Assembly: GCA_013397935.1 (NCBI GenBank)
Contig: VZRN01003162.1
Span: 1,073,260 to 1,137,259, forward strand
Direction: 5' to 3'
Length of the DNA stretch: 64,000 nucleotides
From: Dasyornis broadbenti
Taxonomy: Eukaryota > Chordata > Aves > Passeriformes > Dasyornithidae
Shown here: piece by piece, positions 50,637-63,877 of the stretch
Position numbering within the stretch: position 1 is the stretch's first letter
Layout: each line of letters begins with the position of its first letter
Position numbers and translations under genes: made by a program
The notes under the pieces: generated by a model
Seen by the model: the letters and a program-made list of their open reading frames with translations, nothing else
Databases searched by the model: none
Told to the model about the DNA's origin: nothing

Positions 50637-51033
50637 CCAAACACCATTTGAGTAACAGTGTTCATGCTCCAGTACAGTATGGTGAGATACTCTCAAAGTG
50701 CAGGCATTAGGGCTGAGTGTAAGTCTTGACTCTGTATGTGATGCTGTCACAAATTCCTGAATAAGTAACCCTTATGTTTCTAATCTAAATTCCCACTGAT
50801 TCTGTTATTTATCATGCTTGCCTCATTAGCCATTGTGTACAGTACTAAATCAATAAATACCTGAGAGTATTTACTGAAGAGCATACAGCAATTGTTCTTA
50901 ATGTTTACCAAAGGAATAACTGCCAACTTTAGTTCATGGTAAAAGTTACATGCACCTAATAGAGACTAAGGTTGCCTTTAGCTCAGCTATATTTTTTTTC
51001 AGCTTAGCCATTTAGTTTGGTTGTGTTATCCAA

Positions 51034-51719
51034 TCAGACAACACTGTGTTCATTTCTTCCTTTGTCGTTGGTGGCATCACTTCCATTGTTCCCTGCAGTT
51101 AGGGCATGGCTGTATTCCAGCTGCCTGCTGCCACGCCTCACCTCTCTTCCAGTTCCACTTCGAGTTTTGATCTTGAATGAAAAATAAATCGTGAATCCCA
51201 GCCCTAATAAAATGATGAGGACCAGAGTAAGTAGTATCCACATATTCAGGTGGCCACTGTCTTTGTCCTTTTTGGCATCTGTAAATAATTACAAAGTAAA
51301 TAGAAATGAATGAACTGTAGCCACAAATAAATCAAAGAATATTGAAAACTATAATTTTTCCCTTAATTACCAGGAGGAAAATCTATCATAATGTCTCTGT
51401 GTCAGTTCTCCTCACAGATTTTACCATGCAGAAGGAGGATCAAAGAGGGAGTGATCAATTTACCAAAGCATTTGGTTATCTTGGGGTTTCCTAAGTGTCT
51501 TGCAGGTACTGCTAAATTAGGCTGGGAAAAATTCAATGGCAACTAAGTAAACTAGGCTCTTATTAAAAAAAAAACAAAAACAAAAAAAAAAAAAAACCCC
51601 AAAAAACCAAACAAAAAACCCTCTAAACAAATAATATTACATTCAAGCACATATATTTGAAACTATCTGGAAGGGATAAAATGTCCTACCTTCCACATTT
51701 GCAGCTTCTTTAAGAATAG
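51034..51719 (-). CDS. MRC1L: Gene 2 exons equivalent to 29-30: stalk, transmembrane helix and tail
   Basis: Exon 51690-51719 (30 nt, stalk) and exon 51034-51278. The second encodes a Lys/Asp-rich juxtamembrane segment, the helix MWILLTLVLIILLGLGFTIY, then SFKIKTRSG and a tail of about 47 residues ending NEHSVV and TGA. The C-terminal NEHSV matches the end of mammalian MRC1 (NEHSVI). One tail tyrosine is present (QLEYSHAL), but not in an FxNxxY context. The tail is longer than that of gene 1 and unrelated to it in sequence. Confidence 0.92.
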
Positions 51720-54700
51720 CTGTCAAAGATAAAGACAAGTGTTTAGTCAAAATCTAAAAAGGTCACATTATCTTCCTGACAATTTCATGGTAGCAAAAGG
51801 TCTGGTAACCCACACATCATCATCACTTCTCCTGGAAACACATCTGTTAAAGTAACAAAGATGAAAAGGCATGAAAGGTTTTTAACCCTGTATTCCCTTT
51901 AATAAAACTGTAGTGTTTTGCATATGAAAGCCCCCTTCTTACTTCATTTTTAATAACCAAAGTATCTCCAAGCACTGGGAGTTGCTGACAGTTTTACGTG
52001 GACTCTCTCTTCTCCCCTAATTAATTAACCTCGTCCTTTTCACCGGGACTGTTTCCTGCGGAGACTGGGAACAACTTGATCGACGGCTGAGGATATTTGA
52101 GCTTTCCTGTACCGCACACAGTTCCTTTGAGACCCAGCAGGTCTCAATTTACCATAACTCATTTGCATCCATAATTACACGTGTAAGCTCCAGCTTTCTT
52201 GAGCAGCTTTTCCCGGCTGCGCACAGAGGGCGCCGCCTGCAAGGCTTTTCCTGGCGGCTGGGTGGGAGCTGCTGGGATCTGCTGGGTGACGGCCACGGCA
52301 AGGATGGATCTTCCCCGTTGGCAGCAGGACCCCAGGGAGCATGGGATGCTCCAGGAGCCGGGCTGGTGCAGCAGAAGCACAGCCATGCACTGAGCTCTGG
52401 TGTGTTTGCAAGCACGAAGGAGAAGCAGCTGTTGAATTCGTCCCGTGGAAGGACGCAGAGCTGGCTGTGTTGGGATGAATACCTGGTTGTGCTGAAGAAC
52501 CTGGTGTCAGGGAATAGCCTCTGTACTTTGGCATTGCATGTCAGGGCTACTCACAGTCAAACCCATCAAATAAAGTGTGTGGTGACAGTGAGTTTCTGCT
52601 TTCTGACACGTGTGGCAACAAAGAACTATCAGTCAGTAATGTATATTGCCTGCAAAGAAAACCAGGCGTTGTCCCAAAAACGGAATTTTCCTTTTCAGAA
52701 CGTGCCCTGAACCCTGCTGTGACTGCTGCTTCCCCCACCAGCTGCAGGTTTGCTTTCGGGGGAAAAGGACCGAACCTCAGAAACATCCTGAACCTTGGGG
52801 TTGTGAAACAGGGCAGGAAATTGGACTTTTTTGCAGAATTAACAGTTGAACTCCAAAATACCACATGGCTGCTTGGCTCACAGTATTCTGATATTTCTAC
52901 TTCCTGACCAAAGCAGATGGTGCTCAGTTTTACAGAAACACAGTATTCAAAAAAAAAAAAAAAAAAAAAGCTAACCAAAACGCTTCTACTCTTTTCAAAG
53001 GTCACTATATGCTCTCTGGATTGCACTTCCGCTCCTATTTAAATAGAATTGCTTCATCCATCTCTTACTGGAACAGCATGTATCATAATACAGCAAGAGG
53101 AAGAATAGCAAATTATTGATGCCACTTTTGTTCCATAGAAAGAAAATAGGAATGTTAGTAGAAAAAAAAAAGAAGTGTTTATATTGGAGGGGTACAAAAA
53201 CCAAAGGAGTTAATTTTTTTTTTCAGGAAGTATTTACGATTTTCAGTTATTAATTGAATATTCCTCATAGATTGCAAGAAAAGCTGAGATTATGAGGCAA
53301 GAAATCATGAACAGGACAAACAAAAAAAATATGTTAATATTATTTTTGTCTGAACATTGAAACAGGTGATGAGCAGGACTGTAAATGCAATGTTTTAGGT
53401 CAGTCTTTTGTAATGATAATATTGTGCTATTACTACTGAAATAAAACCATAAATGGCAAGAGCAAACGTAAAGAAGTCACTTACTCGTTGGTTTCTTACA
53501 AATAAAACCCTTTTGGGAAGAGCAAGGCAGGACCCTCCAGTAGCCGGTGGGCGCAGACAGCTCCACGCAGAAAGCCAGCTCGTTCCCCGAGGGCTGCCCC
53601 TCACCCCAATTGACAAAGTCCAAGGCACTGTTGTCTTGCCAAAGCAGCTGCCCTGGTGTTGCAAATGTTAGTATCAATACTAATAGATACACAGGAAAGG
53701 TCGTCACCTTAGTGAATATTAATATAATATTACTTTCCAGCCTAATAAAGCAATACTACTCTCTTCAAAAATTCAATATGTGGCTGTTTATTGTCTCAAA
53801 AAACATAAAATTGCTTTCCCAGATTGTGATTTGCAGATTTCTCAGTCATAACTTGATTTTAATTTGTATTTCTCCATATTTTTGCCTAGGATATCAAAGT
53901 TTCAAACTGAAAAAAGCTAGATTCAGACTTTGTAAAAAAATGTCTAAACTAGTATTTCAGCAGCACTGAATGAAAATCAAGCAGCTTTTACTGTAATACT
54001 TGAATGCATGTTTAGTTAAAATTCAAACTTTTTCTTCATAAACGCTAAAAAAAAATTTGATGTTTTGATGGGCTGAAAATGATCTAAAATAAAACCCTTT
54101 CTGACTGCTTATAGTCTGATAACAGTGTTTTCTTCCAGATGCATGTTTTCTACTGCATGCTTTAGCAAGCAACCTAATTTTCTCCATAGAGAGTCACAGA
54201 GGATCTTGATGCTGTGGACTCCGGCTGGACTTCCATGAGTCCCACATAAATGTTCCCCAGCCATGAGAAGACGACAGCCAGATGGGACTTGTTCCCCAAC
54301 AGGAAAAGCTTTATCAGAGACCAGAAATACGAGACATCCTCAGAGAGGACCGAGATCTAAACCACTACTGTACTTCAATTGGTTGCTTAAAACCATTTAA
54401 TTTTATTAATATTTTTGTCCATTTAATAAAGTCTGTTTATGATCATTTATAGAACTCGGAATAGTTACCATTTACATTTCTGTACATTCCTATCCAAAAA
54501 CCGCTTGTCTTGCTTGTGTATAAGTCTGCATGTTCTATTAAAAAGTTTGATTCATCCAGATCTTCTATAGAAGACAACATACCACCTACAAAAAAGCAAC
54601 AGAAGATGATTGGTGGTATCCCTAACATAGTTACAGCTTTTAAAATAAGGTTAATAAAAACCTCTCTTGCTGGTAGGAAGTAAACAAAAATTTAAATAGA

Positions 54701-57700
54701 GACCACAAAGTATAGTCCAGCTGTAGGGGAACAGCAAAGACAGTGAGCAAAGTCATCTGACGTGAAAGACACAAAAGTACACTGAAGATGATGACTTTTA
54801 AACACCAGGCACTATATTTTCAAGTGATTGGACGGTATTTTTCACAGGAATTATGGGTGATTATTTATTTGTTCTTCATGGTTTGACAGAATAATATAAA
54901 GCATTAAATATTGTGCAATAAACAAATCTGCAATTCAAACTGATGTATTAATTTCTCTGGCAAAGGTGGTACAGTAAGAGAGCTAAGATAATCTAAAAAG
55001 ATGTGAAACAAAGGATCAATTTCTTTTGGGCAGTATTGTGCTTGCTTTCTCTTTCCTGGCCTCCTGAGACATGGATCAGAGAGCTGATGACTCAGCAGCA
55101 AAGGTGACAGTGCCAAGGTGCTGCTCCTGGTCTTGGCCAGGAACAGATGTCTCCAAGGAGAGGGAGGGAAGCATTTTCCCTCCCTGGGCTCTGCAGTGTG
55201 CCAGGGAGCCTTGCTGATAGAGCAAGAGCTTCCAGGCAGCACATGCAACCCCTTTCGGATCACAAAGCCCATGTTAAAAATGAGAGATTGTTTTTATGAT
55301 ATTTACTTGGCCTATTCTGTAGGGAGAGATACGGAAAAAAGAAGGGGTAAGGCCAGAAACAAGCGGGTTCTTTTTTTTCAAATTGCATAAAATTTAAAAT
55401 CTTGCTGAAAGGGGAATTTTTGTGAATGAAGAAATATAACAAAAAACAAACACAGCTGGAAAAATAAAACAATGAAATCTAATCACCTTAAATTCAACAT
55501 AACTGAAAAGCATATAACAGTAAAAAATAAATGAGACATTTATTCCTGATTATTAATTGTATATTTTGCATTATTACTTTTCAAGATTTTTTTAAGACTT
55601 CTTTTTTATGTCAAGGTTGAAATCTTGTATTTGGGTAAAAATAATAATTACCTGATTGAATGCACTGAGTCACAGACTGAGCCCAGCTCATTTCATTGGC
55701 ATTAAAGTAATAGCAGTGGCTTCGGAATGGAATCCAAGATATGTGATCAGATTCAGGACATGTTCCAATATCCTGGGGGGGATCGGGGGGATCAGAAGGA
55801 AGTATATCTAGAAGAAATGAGATACTACAGATGCTTTCATTCAGTAAGAATTGCAGTTCTTCATACATGATATCAAGTATTAAAACCATCTCTTCCTAAA
55901 AATGCTGAAAGTATTCTTTGGCAGACAGTGCTAGAATTATCAGTGTCTAAGTCAAGAGTGACAATGAGGAGTAGGACTGGTCAGCCATGAGAGGATGGCT
56001 CAGTGTGAACCTGTGCTCTTCTGTGTTACTAACTAAATCAAAATTGGACTGTCTCAAGGATTTTGGTTCTAGTTTATTTTATTATAACCACCAAATTTAT
56101 ATACATAAAAGCAGCATTAACAAGCAGAAAAAAAAACCTTAGAAAACTCCCAACCTCTCAAGAAGTTCAAATAAGTTTGATTTTAAATGAATTATCATAT
56201 AAATCCTATTTTACTGTAGAAATTTCCCATTCATTATTTTCAAGATAACAATCCTTACATAAAATTCCTGAATATCTTGAAATCTGTCAAAACATGGAAT
56301 ATTCTGAGGCTCATTGAATATTTATGTAGTAGCTCCTCATTTTCCTGCAAGCAATGGCATTATGGAAAGAAATGGCAACATCATCACTTAGTACGTGTGT
56401 TTTTAAAACAAAAGTCACAAACAGTTATGAAGTTCAGAGCATAGCCTAGGAAAGAAATTTAAAAACAAACAACCAACAAAAACCCACAAAATCACCAACT
56501 CAACCCAACCCAAAATCAAAATAACCTAAACCAGCTAAGCAACCAACCAACCGAACAAAAAAACCCAAAATAACCCCCAAAATAAACTGAATTTCCATTA
56601 AGTGTGTGTCACTAGAGCTAACCAGATGTTACTCTTAACACAAATGAGAAAGCAAAAAAGCTCAGTGCCATCTTGAGGTTTGTCTGTAGCTTTTACTGTG
56701 CAGTATTCCTCAGTGGTACCCAAAGAAACCCTATGATGTACGAACTTTTGTTTGGACCAATAACAGACCCTTTTTCATCAGATACAACTCTTTCTCCTTT
56801 ACCCAGTTTTTGGAATCTAATAGCAATGATGTAATAACCAGTGTAGGAATGATGTGTTGAAGAAACAAAATTTACTTTATACTCGGTGGACTTCTTCGAT
56901 TACAGACGTTCTCATAAAACCCCTGTCAGCAAAACATTTTATATTCTAGATTCAATGTGAAATGTTTAATACTCTCAATATCTCTGTGATCTGTCTGTCT
57001 GCTCCCACAGCAGCTATCACTCCAGTCCAGTAACATGGTAGGATCTTGCCTGGTGAATGTCAACTCCATCAAAATAAAACATTGTTCATACAAAATAAAG
57101 GTATGGACATTATATGCTCAGGCTTATTCTTCCTTAATATATACTTAGAAATTTGTAATTCAGTCAAAGTAGACAAAGCAAGATTTCTGTCATAAAAACA
57201 AAAGTCACTACCACTTCTTACCCTCAGATTTTTTGCAGACAGGAAGATGTTTTTCATTACAAGGTGCTGTTTTCCAGTGCTCAGAGAGTGCCAGATAGAC
57301 ACAGGATCTTTTCTGTTTTGGTTCTCCATAGTCCCATTTAGAAAAACTTATTTTCCTTTTATCAGTCCATCTATAATAGCCATAATTCTAAAATTGAAAC
57401 AGACATTTAGCATAACTTTTGAACACTCTCATCTGCTGTTTCAGATAAATGCAGTTATACAGAAGCACATTTTCAAAGTGATACAGACAGCTCAGTTTGT
57501 ATATCTGTGCTAGTACTGTTAAAATACTGGTTGAATCAGGACTCAGCAACATAAAAACAAGACACAGCAGTATGGCTCCCACGCTGAAACAACTCATGGA
57601 AGTGTTTTGAAGGCTAAATAATGCCCTCTGGGGACTCAGTCCTTGTTGGGCAATGTCGTGAGGTGGAATCATCATCCCAGAGGAGTCAGATTTCCGTGAA

Positions 57701-60700
57701 AAGCAACAAAACCATAGGACATGAAACCTGTGGAAAGCTCAGGTGGAAATAGGTCACAGAGTTGGCTATCAAACAAGGATTCTAAGCTCCAGCAGTTTCG
57801 AGGAGAAACATTCAGGAGTAAACTGCAGCTATCTATGAAAAACCTGAGAAAATTTTTACTTTGTAAGAAGCAAAAGAGAAATACGCTGAGCAGGAATTCT
57901 TGAGTTCCTCTCCATTTTTTCTTTTCCAGGCAGAATCAGAAGAATTACAAGGAAAAGCAAATAGACACAGACAATATATTGCTAACATTAGGAAGAGGGG
58001 AATAAGGTGTGATCTCCCTCCAGTGTCTGGTTGTGCCAAGAGAGACACCAGGTACACAAGGTCCCACTGAGCTCAGCATCATCAGGGCGAGGTCACTCGC
58101 TGCCTCGGGAACAGGAGGAACCACAAAGCTTGACTCCATGAGAGCAAGGATAGCTCATTTGTAGGTACCAGGGGAATGTCTGGTGATTCAAACGTGATCA
58201 AAATGGCATTTTAGCTGCTTTCTAAATCATATTTCTATGACTCTATAAACAACCAACTTTGATATCAGGTGGACTTAAACACTTATTATTTTGGTTTGAG
58301 TAGGGACACCCTGTGGACTTGTACAAGTGGAAGGATTTATTTTAAGGTTGGTGACTACCCATCACTTACGTGAGCATTTTTTTTAGTGTGGGGGGGGAAA
58401 TACTGTTAGAATAGTGGAAATATGTATTTTTCAGCAACAAGTTCATTGTATCAGAAATGTAGCTTTGTGAGGCTTATCAGAGTGTTGTTGCATCATATAA
58501 TCAGAAATGCTATTTTTACCCAGTATTTATTATAAGTATACCTAGGGATACTGAATTTCAGACATGTTTTGCTATGCTATGTAACAGTGTGGAATCACAA
58601 TTAGTAAAAACAATGAGTAGTTAAGATGATTATCACTCATGAAAGAGCTCATTTTTTATTATCAAGGTGGTTTAGTCAGATCAAAGAACAATGCAGTAGA
58701 AACATGATAGTTAAGTGGATTTAACAACTGTGTATTCACCAGGGAAGCTGAAGCTCAATTTGTCACTTAGTCACAGAGCCAATAAGACTGATTCTCACTC
58801 AAGTGTTCCCTGACAAAGTGGTGGACCTGGATCTCAGTATTCACTACTTCTGGTACAATACAGGTTTTACTGGTTTTAATCCTTGGGACCTAGCAGGTGT
58901 AACAAGGAGTGTTTGTTCAAAGGCACATGGTTTGACCTATGAACCATTCTGAACCAAAATGCAATGGAAAAGCTACAGGTGCCAATGACCATGAGGCACT
59001 AGCCCTACTGACCATCTTGGACCCTTTGAGTAGGGGTTACCTGTCCTAAAATTGGCCAGCTGAAAGTTTACCATGTATTTTGACCTAAGTGTCAAAGATT
59101 CACTGCCAAAGGTTCTCATCCTTCTCCATTGCCTAAGAGGAGGTTTAATAATTTAAATAGATGAAGTCAAAAGATGTGAGACTGACCACCAGTCCTAGGT
59201 TTCTAAATTGTTCGTGCTACAATTCTCCCTGCTAATAGTAACCCAATCATAGCATTTAACTGCATCAACTATGAATTCATGAATCTTACCACATTGCTGT
59301 TGAGCCCAATCCATAAGGGCTCTCCATACTGCACTGCCTGCAGCAGCAAGAATATATTACTGTAATAATCAAAAATGCTGGCAAGCTCTGAAGATTTCTC
59401 CTTGCATGCTTTTCTTGCTTCTTCCCAATTCATTTTAGAAGGAATGATTAAATAGCTGCTGTTACCATAATGGACAAAGTCAGAACCTGGAGCACTAGTG
59501 GAATGAAACAGTTCAGGCTCTGTAGGAACAAATTTGAGAAACAAATTTGAGAGGAAGAGGAGAAAACAGTGAAAAATTACTAGCTGCTGGATAGCAGTAT
59601 TACTTCTCAGTAACAGGTGAATATAGCATGGCAGCACAAGCATCAAGTAACAGCATTTTTTACTTAAAACCCAGGAGACTTCTTTTAATGGCAATTTGGA
59701 ATTGTTTAAACCTATGGTGTAAATACACATTCAGGGGATTAGGGAGAGGCAGAGAATGATCTGTGTGTATCTATAAGCATACACTGACCAGATGAAATTA
59801 TGTGAATGCTGGTTCCACCATGATCCTCCCCCGAGAACTCTCCTTGTCCCCCACCCCAGTGCACGTGAAGTTCTTCCCAAGCATGAGCACAGAACAGAAT
59901 TTCCTCACCACTTCAATCTCAAAATAATTTCAATCTAAGCAAAGTTTGTGAGCTTGCTGCTACATCTTTCCCTTATAGGGTGAAACGTAAAAGGAAACTG
60001 TATTTGTACCTAAAATTATATATGCAGAAGTAGAAGGCAAAGGCCTAAAGCTAGTGAAGGGGACAGAAAAAAGATACAAACTGTCTTTTTGTTCAGTCGT
60101 TACTGAGGACACCGTGGCAATTTTTTTTGCTAGTGCCACCCTCATGCAGCTTTCTGCACTTGCATGGACCAGAGCTGTGAATCATCTGACCCAGCTGTGG
60201 CTTCCTCTATTTTCACTTGCTGCTCAGCAGTTCCCTGTTTTTGTTCCTGCAGACTCTGCAGTGTAGCTGTGCTCCGGATGTGTCTCCCACCCCAAGCTAC
60301 GTGAAGAAAATTAGAACTTCTGTCCTTCTGAGTACTGCTGTTCTTGTGATATGAAGGCCTTGCTAGAGACTGATGAGCAAACTAATCAGTTTAATTGACC
60401 TCAGTTAACCCCCAGTTGGAGGTCACTGATGGATTTATCCTTTTGTATTGCATTTGCAAAATAACTCCATTCAAGCACCTATATCTGGGAGAGTTGGGTA
60501 AAGCACTGATGACTAAACTTTTCTGTTAATAGAGAAAACAGGTATTTTGAAGGCATAACCCTTCTAGGAACCTGGTTTGGGCATTTTTCTTAAGATGAGG
60601 CAGGTGAATCCTGCCTTCAAAATGTCTACGTGCCATGTGCAGGCACCTGATTTAAGTGTGGGTGTCTGCAGCGTAGGTGAGGTTGGCCTCTCTGAGTGTT

Positions 60701-63700
60701 GGTGGGTGTGCTGATAGGGGAGAAGTGAAAAAGCAAAATATTTTCTGTAGTTGTCATCCCAGAGTGCCTTTTTTTCTGAAATTCCTGAGGAAAGAAGGTA
60801 GCCCTGTTTCTCTCACCCTGCCTGCTACAGCCACAGCTGTGCACTTACAGCTGAGGACTTAAATGGTAGGATTGTTCAGTAAATGTTGTGCAACTAAAAA
60901 AAAAAGTGAAAAATAAAACTTACCACTGTCTGTCTGGCAAATGTAGCTTTTTTTATGCTGGCAGTCAGTATTTTCCCATAATCCTGCTTCATCTACTGAT
61001 CTTTTTGTCATTGCAATACAGTCAGTCTAGGGGGGAAAACAAGTTGTTGCTAATAAAGTGCAAAATTCCCAGAAAAATAATAGAAATAGGTGTGAGGAGA
61101 AAAAGTAATTAGATTTATTTTATAATTTTCTGGCTCTTCTTTTCATGTATTGCTTCTTGGAAATTGAAAGCATTGTATCATATATCTTAAGCAAACGTAC
61201 TTTCATTGGCAGATTGCTGCAAGAACTTTTGTCGGTTCATAAAATTACTTGGAATGTATTGAAGTTATTTTTACTATGTAGTTAAAGGTAATCTATACTA
61301 AATTTGTTGAAGTTTCATTTGGATTCATGCCATACAAGGAAAAACAACAAACCAGAGTAAAAATCACAATCAATAAAACATTATAATTCTAAAAAGCGTA
61401 ATTAGTTCTAGCAGTAAAAATAATACAGGATTCCTTTTCTACAGTTCTAGACTTTGGCAAAGGAATGAGAGTAAGCCTAGACTCTAAACAGGCCTATTTA
61501 TTTCCTAGTACAGTTTCAAAAATTTGGTCTTTGAAATATTCCATTCCCTTCATTTTTAATCTATTGAAAAATAAGATCTTAGCGGAGACACAAGTCAGGC
61601 TGGTTACTCGAACCTTGAGTATGTTATTTAAGTTACTAATTTTCTGATTTTTTTTTTTTTCTGTTTACCTCTATTGTAATATACTTCCAGTCCACCACTG
61701 TGAATTCATCTCTGAATGGGAATCCTCGCCGCCACTTTGCATAGTCAAAAACACTTCCATCAGTCCAAAGGTATGTACCCTCACTGATGATGTCACTCAG
61801 CCCAATCCATGTTTCGTTGGCAACATCCTTTAGGTGGAAGGTGAGGAAAGCTAATAGAAAATAGATTTAAAAATGAAACAACCAATCATCTTCTAAATAT
61901 ATTGGAAATATCAACTTTGGTATTGTTAAACTATGAGCTAATGGTAAAAAAGAAAACTTACGATGGGTAATTGAAATGAAGCAGTTTGATTTCAGGAAAA
62001 AGAAAAGAGGGGGTAAAAGGGAAAATTTTTTAGATAAAAATTATTTGGCTTCTTGGAAATATTGTAGAAATCAGGGCTAGAAGTGACTTCAAAAGGATTA
62101 AATCTTCTTTCCCAAGGTAGCATCAACTGCAGATATGTAATTTCTGATGGATGTTTGTTTACTGTCTAACTTGAGTATCTGTGAGCATTTCATGACTGTA
62201 AACTATTACAATTTTTCCCATCTTCCAAGGCCATAGGGAACAGATTATTCTTTTCCTTCCACAGAAGACATTTGCCAAAACTTGGGAAGTGTCATAATAT
62301 CTCACTCCGGTCGTCTCTCTGGATCAAACACCTCCAGGTCTTCCTTTATAGATTATGCTATTTAGACCTGGGGTCAGTTCAGCCTCATCATTAGATGGTG
62401 AAATGTGCTGGCTTCATCCATAGTACTGTAAGGCACAGGTGTCATACCTTGCACTTGATTATTGTGTATAGAGGCCAAATTTCCCCCTAATTCTCTACAA
62501 ACACTTCTTGCCGCGTGCCAAGTTAGTTTCTCTTCTTCTCTGGATCCAAATATTTTATAACACTGTGGAGAGAGTAAAGGATTACACAGAATTTCAGGTG
62601 GCAGAGAGTACTAAAACCATGGATTTGAATTAATTCAGTGCTAGTCCCTGCATCTAAAGAAGGGCAGATGGGGGATCTGCTGAAACAAAAATACTGTGGG
62701 CCAGAAAGAAGGAGACCCAGAAAATCCCTGCAATATGTGCACAGTACTTATAAACCCATGGGGTCACTGTGGGGCAAGAGTGGACAACCGTCAAAAGATT
62801 TTGAGGAATTAAATAGGTGTCCAATGCTCACATGTAATTTTTGGCCACATTACTGAAAAGCAGAATTTTTGAGAGACTGGAACTGTTTCCTGATTGGAAA
62901 CACAATTTGGGGCAGGTAATAATCTCTCAGGCCAGGTTCTTTCAATTACACATCACAGATGGGGTGCTAAAACCTGAGCTCATGTGAGAACTCACGAGTG
63001 GAACAGCATCTGGAAGAAGTGCCCTTTTTGTATGATGTATTAATAACCCATTGAGATTTTTCTTAAATACCAGTGTAAAATATTTTTGTGTGGTTGTGTA
63101 TGTTCTGAGGGACAGGAGACATGGCTCCTCCCTTTTCATGCCCTTTGAATGCATGAAAACTTTTCCCATTGACTGTATTGTGGGACTGATTTGTGGTTTT
63201 CCTTTGTTTGTTGGGGTTTTTAAAAGTTCATATGTCCGGGGGTTTTTTTTGCTTAACTTAACAGAAAGCAATGCTTTCTGAGTTGTTATATTTGATGTGA
63301 CATTTATTGATGATCTTGTTACTCAGCTTAAAATGAGTTACTGTGATAGCCGATTACTTATGAAAAGTGTGACCTTTCATTTTTTTATATGTGTTACTCA
63401 GAAAAATGGGGTTACACTTACAGATAAGGATAATGGATCAGGATTTCCATGCAGTAAGTATGCCTAAAATAAGCAGAAGTATCTAGAAACTGGAAAATTA
63501 ACTATGGCTAAAGGCACACAGACATTTACAACAATTGTAACTTCAAACATTCAAATCACCTTTTCTTTGAGATTTAGTTACAAATTTGTCAACCTGAAAA
63601 TTTAATGCACTCATAACTAGAATGCCACTTAGTAAATAGGTATAAATTAGTACAAAGAGGGAGAATTTATATAGTGAGATAGTTGTTTTCTTCAGCTATA

Positions 63701-63877
63701 GAAAATCTGCTACATATGGCTGAGATTTTTTACCCACCTTATTGTTGAACAAAAGCCAAGTTTCAGGACATCCCCCCAGAGGTGCAAGTACGGTAGGAGC
63801 AAATCCTGAATAAGTTGAATTTTGCCTTTCACAGATAAAGGCATTTTTCACACCACAACTTATATCATTCCAAAAGC
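51034..63877 (-). CDS. MRC1L: Second macrophage mannose receptor 1-like gene, 3' part only (gene 2)
   Basis: The last 11 exons of a paralogue run off the right edge of the window. Exons 5' to 3': 63877-63738, 62562-62448, 61850-61669, 61026-60924, 59519-59290, 57387-57222, 55807-55652, 54585-54469, 53652-53485, 51719-51690, 51278-51034. They match gene 1 exons 20-30 one for one with identical intron phases, and the frame stays open for 550 residues to a TGA. Content runs from the end of CTLD5 to the tail. Identity to gene 1 is only around half in the best exons, so the duplication is not recent. The start, signal peptide and CTLD1-4 are not in this window. Confidence 0.94.
52190..52969. other. 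GC-rich block ending in a 21-bp poly(A) run, gene 2 penultimate intron
   Basis: The intron 51720-53484 contains a locally GC- and CpG-rich segment (about 52190-52500). AATAAA occurs near 52571, and A21 stands at 52949-52969. No protein could be recognised on either strand. It could be an old retrocopy, an internal promoter, or chance. Confidence 0.35.
53485..55807 (-). CDS. MRC1L: Gene 2 exons equivalent to 26-28: CTLD8
   Basis: Exons 55652-55807, 54469-54585 and 53485-53652. Seen: TCPESDHISWIPFRSHCYYF, WAQSVTQC, then FLIEHADLYTSKTSGFWIGM, and LLWQDNSALDFVNW, GQPSGNE, FCVELS, GFICKK. The usual six cysteines are present, without the seventh found in gene 1. EPN reads QPS and WND reads WRV, so no sugar site is expected. 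All borders are phase 1. Confidence 0.93.
56457..56590. repeat. A/C-rich low-complexity tract
   Basis: About 130 bases almost free of G and poor in T, with AACAAAC, CAACCCAACC and CCAACCAACC motifs, in the gene 2 intron upstream of the exon at 55652-55807. Similar short A-rich tracts are at 22850-22900, 16005-16035 and 51566-51612. Confidence 0.75.
57222..59519 (-). CDS. MRC1L: Gene 2 exons equivalent to 24-25: CTLD7
   Basis: Exons 59290-59519 and 57222-57387. Seen: KMNWEEARKACKEKSSELAS, EPLWIGLNSNV, then YRWTDKRKISFSKW, YGEPKQ, SCVYLALSEHWKT and PVCKKSEG. EPN reads EPK, so no calcium/sugar site is expected. The first exon is 230 nt against 233 in gene 1. The intervening intron (57388-59289) holds no recognised element. 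Confidence 0.93.
60924..63877 (-). CDS. MRC1L: Gene 2 exons equivalent to 20-23: end of CTLD5 and CTLD6
   Basis: Exons 63738-63877, 62448-62562, 61669-61850 and 60924-61026. The first encodes GFWNDISCGVKNAFICER, so the WND half of the CTLD5 calcium site is kept. The EPN half would be in the preceding exon outside the window. CTLD6 shows GGCPETW, CYKIFGSREEE, RELGGNLASIHNNQVQ, AFLTFHLKDVANETWIGLSD, TYLWTDGSVFDYAKW, DCIAMTK and YICQ. There is no EPN in CTLD6 (RRGFP), as expected for the family. Confidence 0.93.

Larger units (their letters stand above)
48641..51033. other. Spacer between the two MRC1-like genes
   Basis: Only 2.5 kb separates the gene 2 stop from the gene 1 start. It holds the gene 2 3' UTR, AT-rich runs around 50165-50210, and a 38-bp tandem duplication at 50517-50596. 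I see no other gene in it. Confidence 0.6.

Noticed and set aside
52547..53026. 159-codon minus-strand frame in a gene 2 intron
   Set aside because: It translates the poly(A) run as poly-Phe, resembles no protein family, and lacks splice context with the receptor exons.
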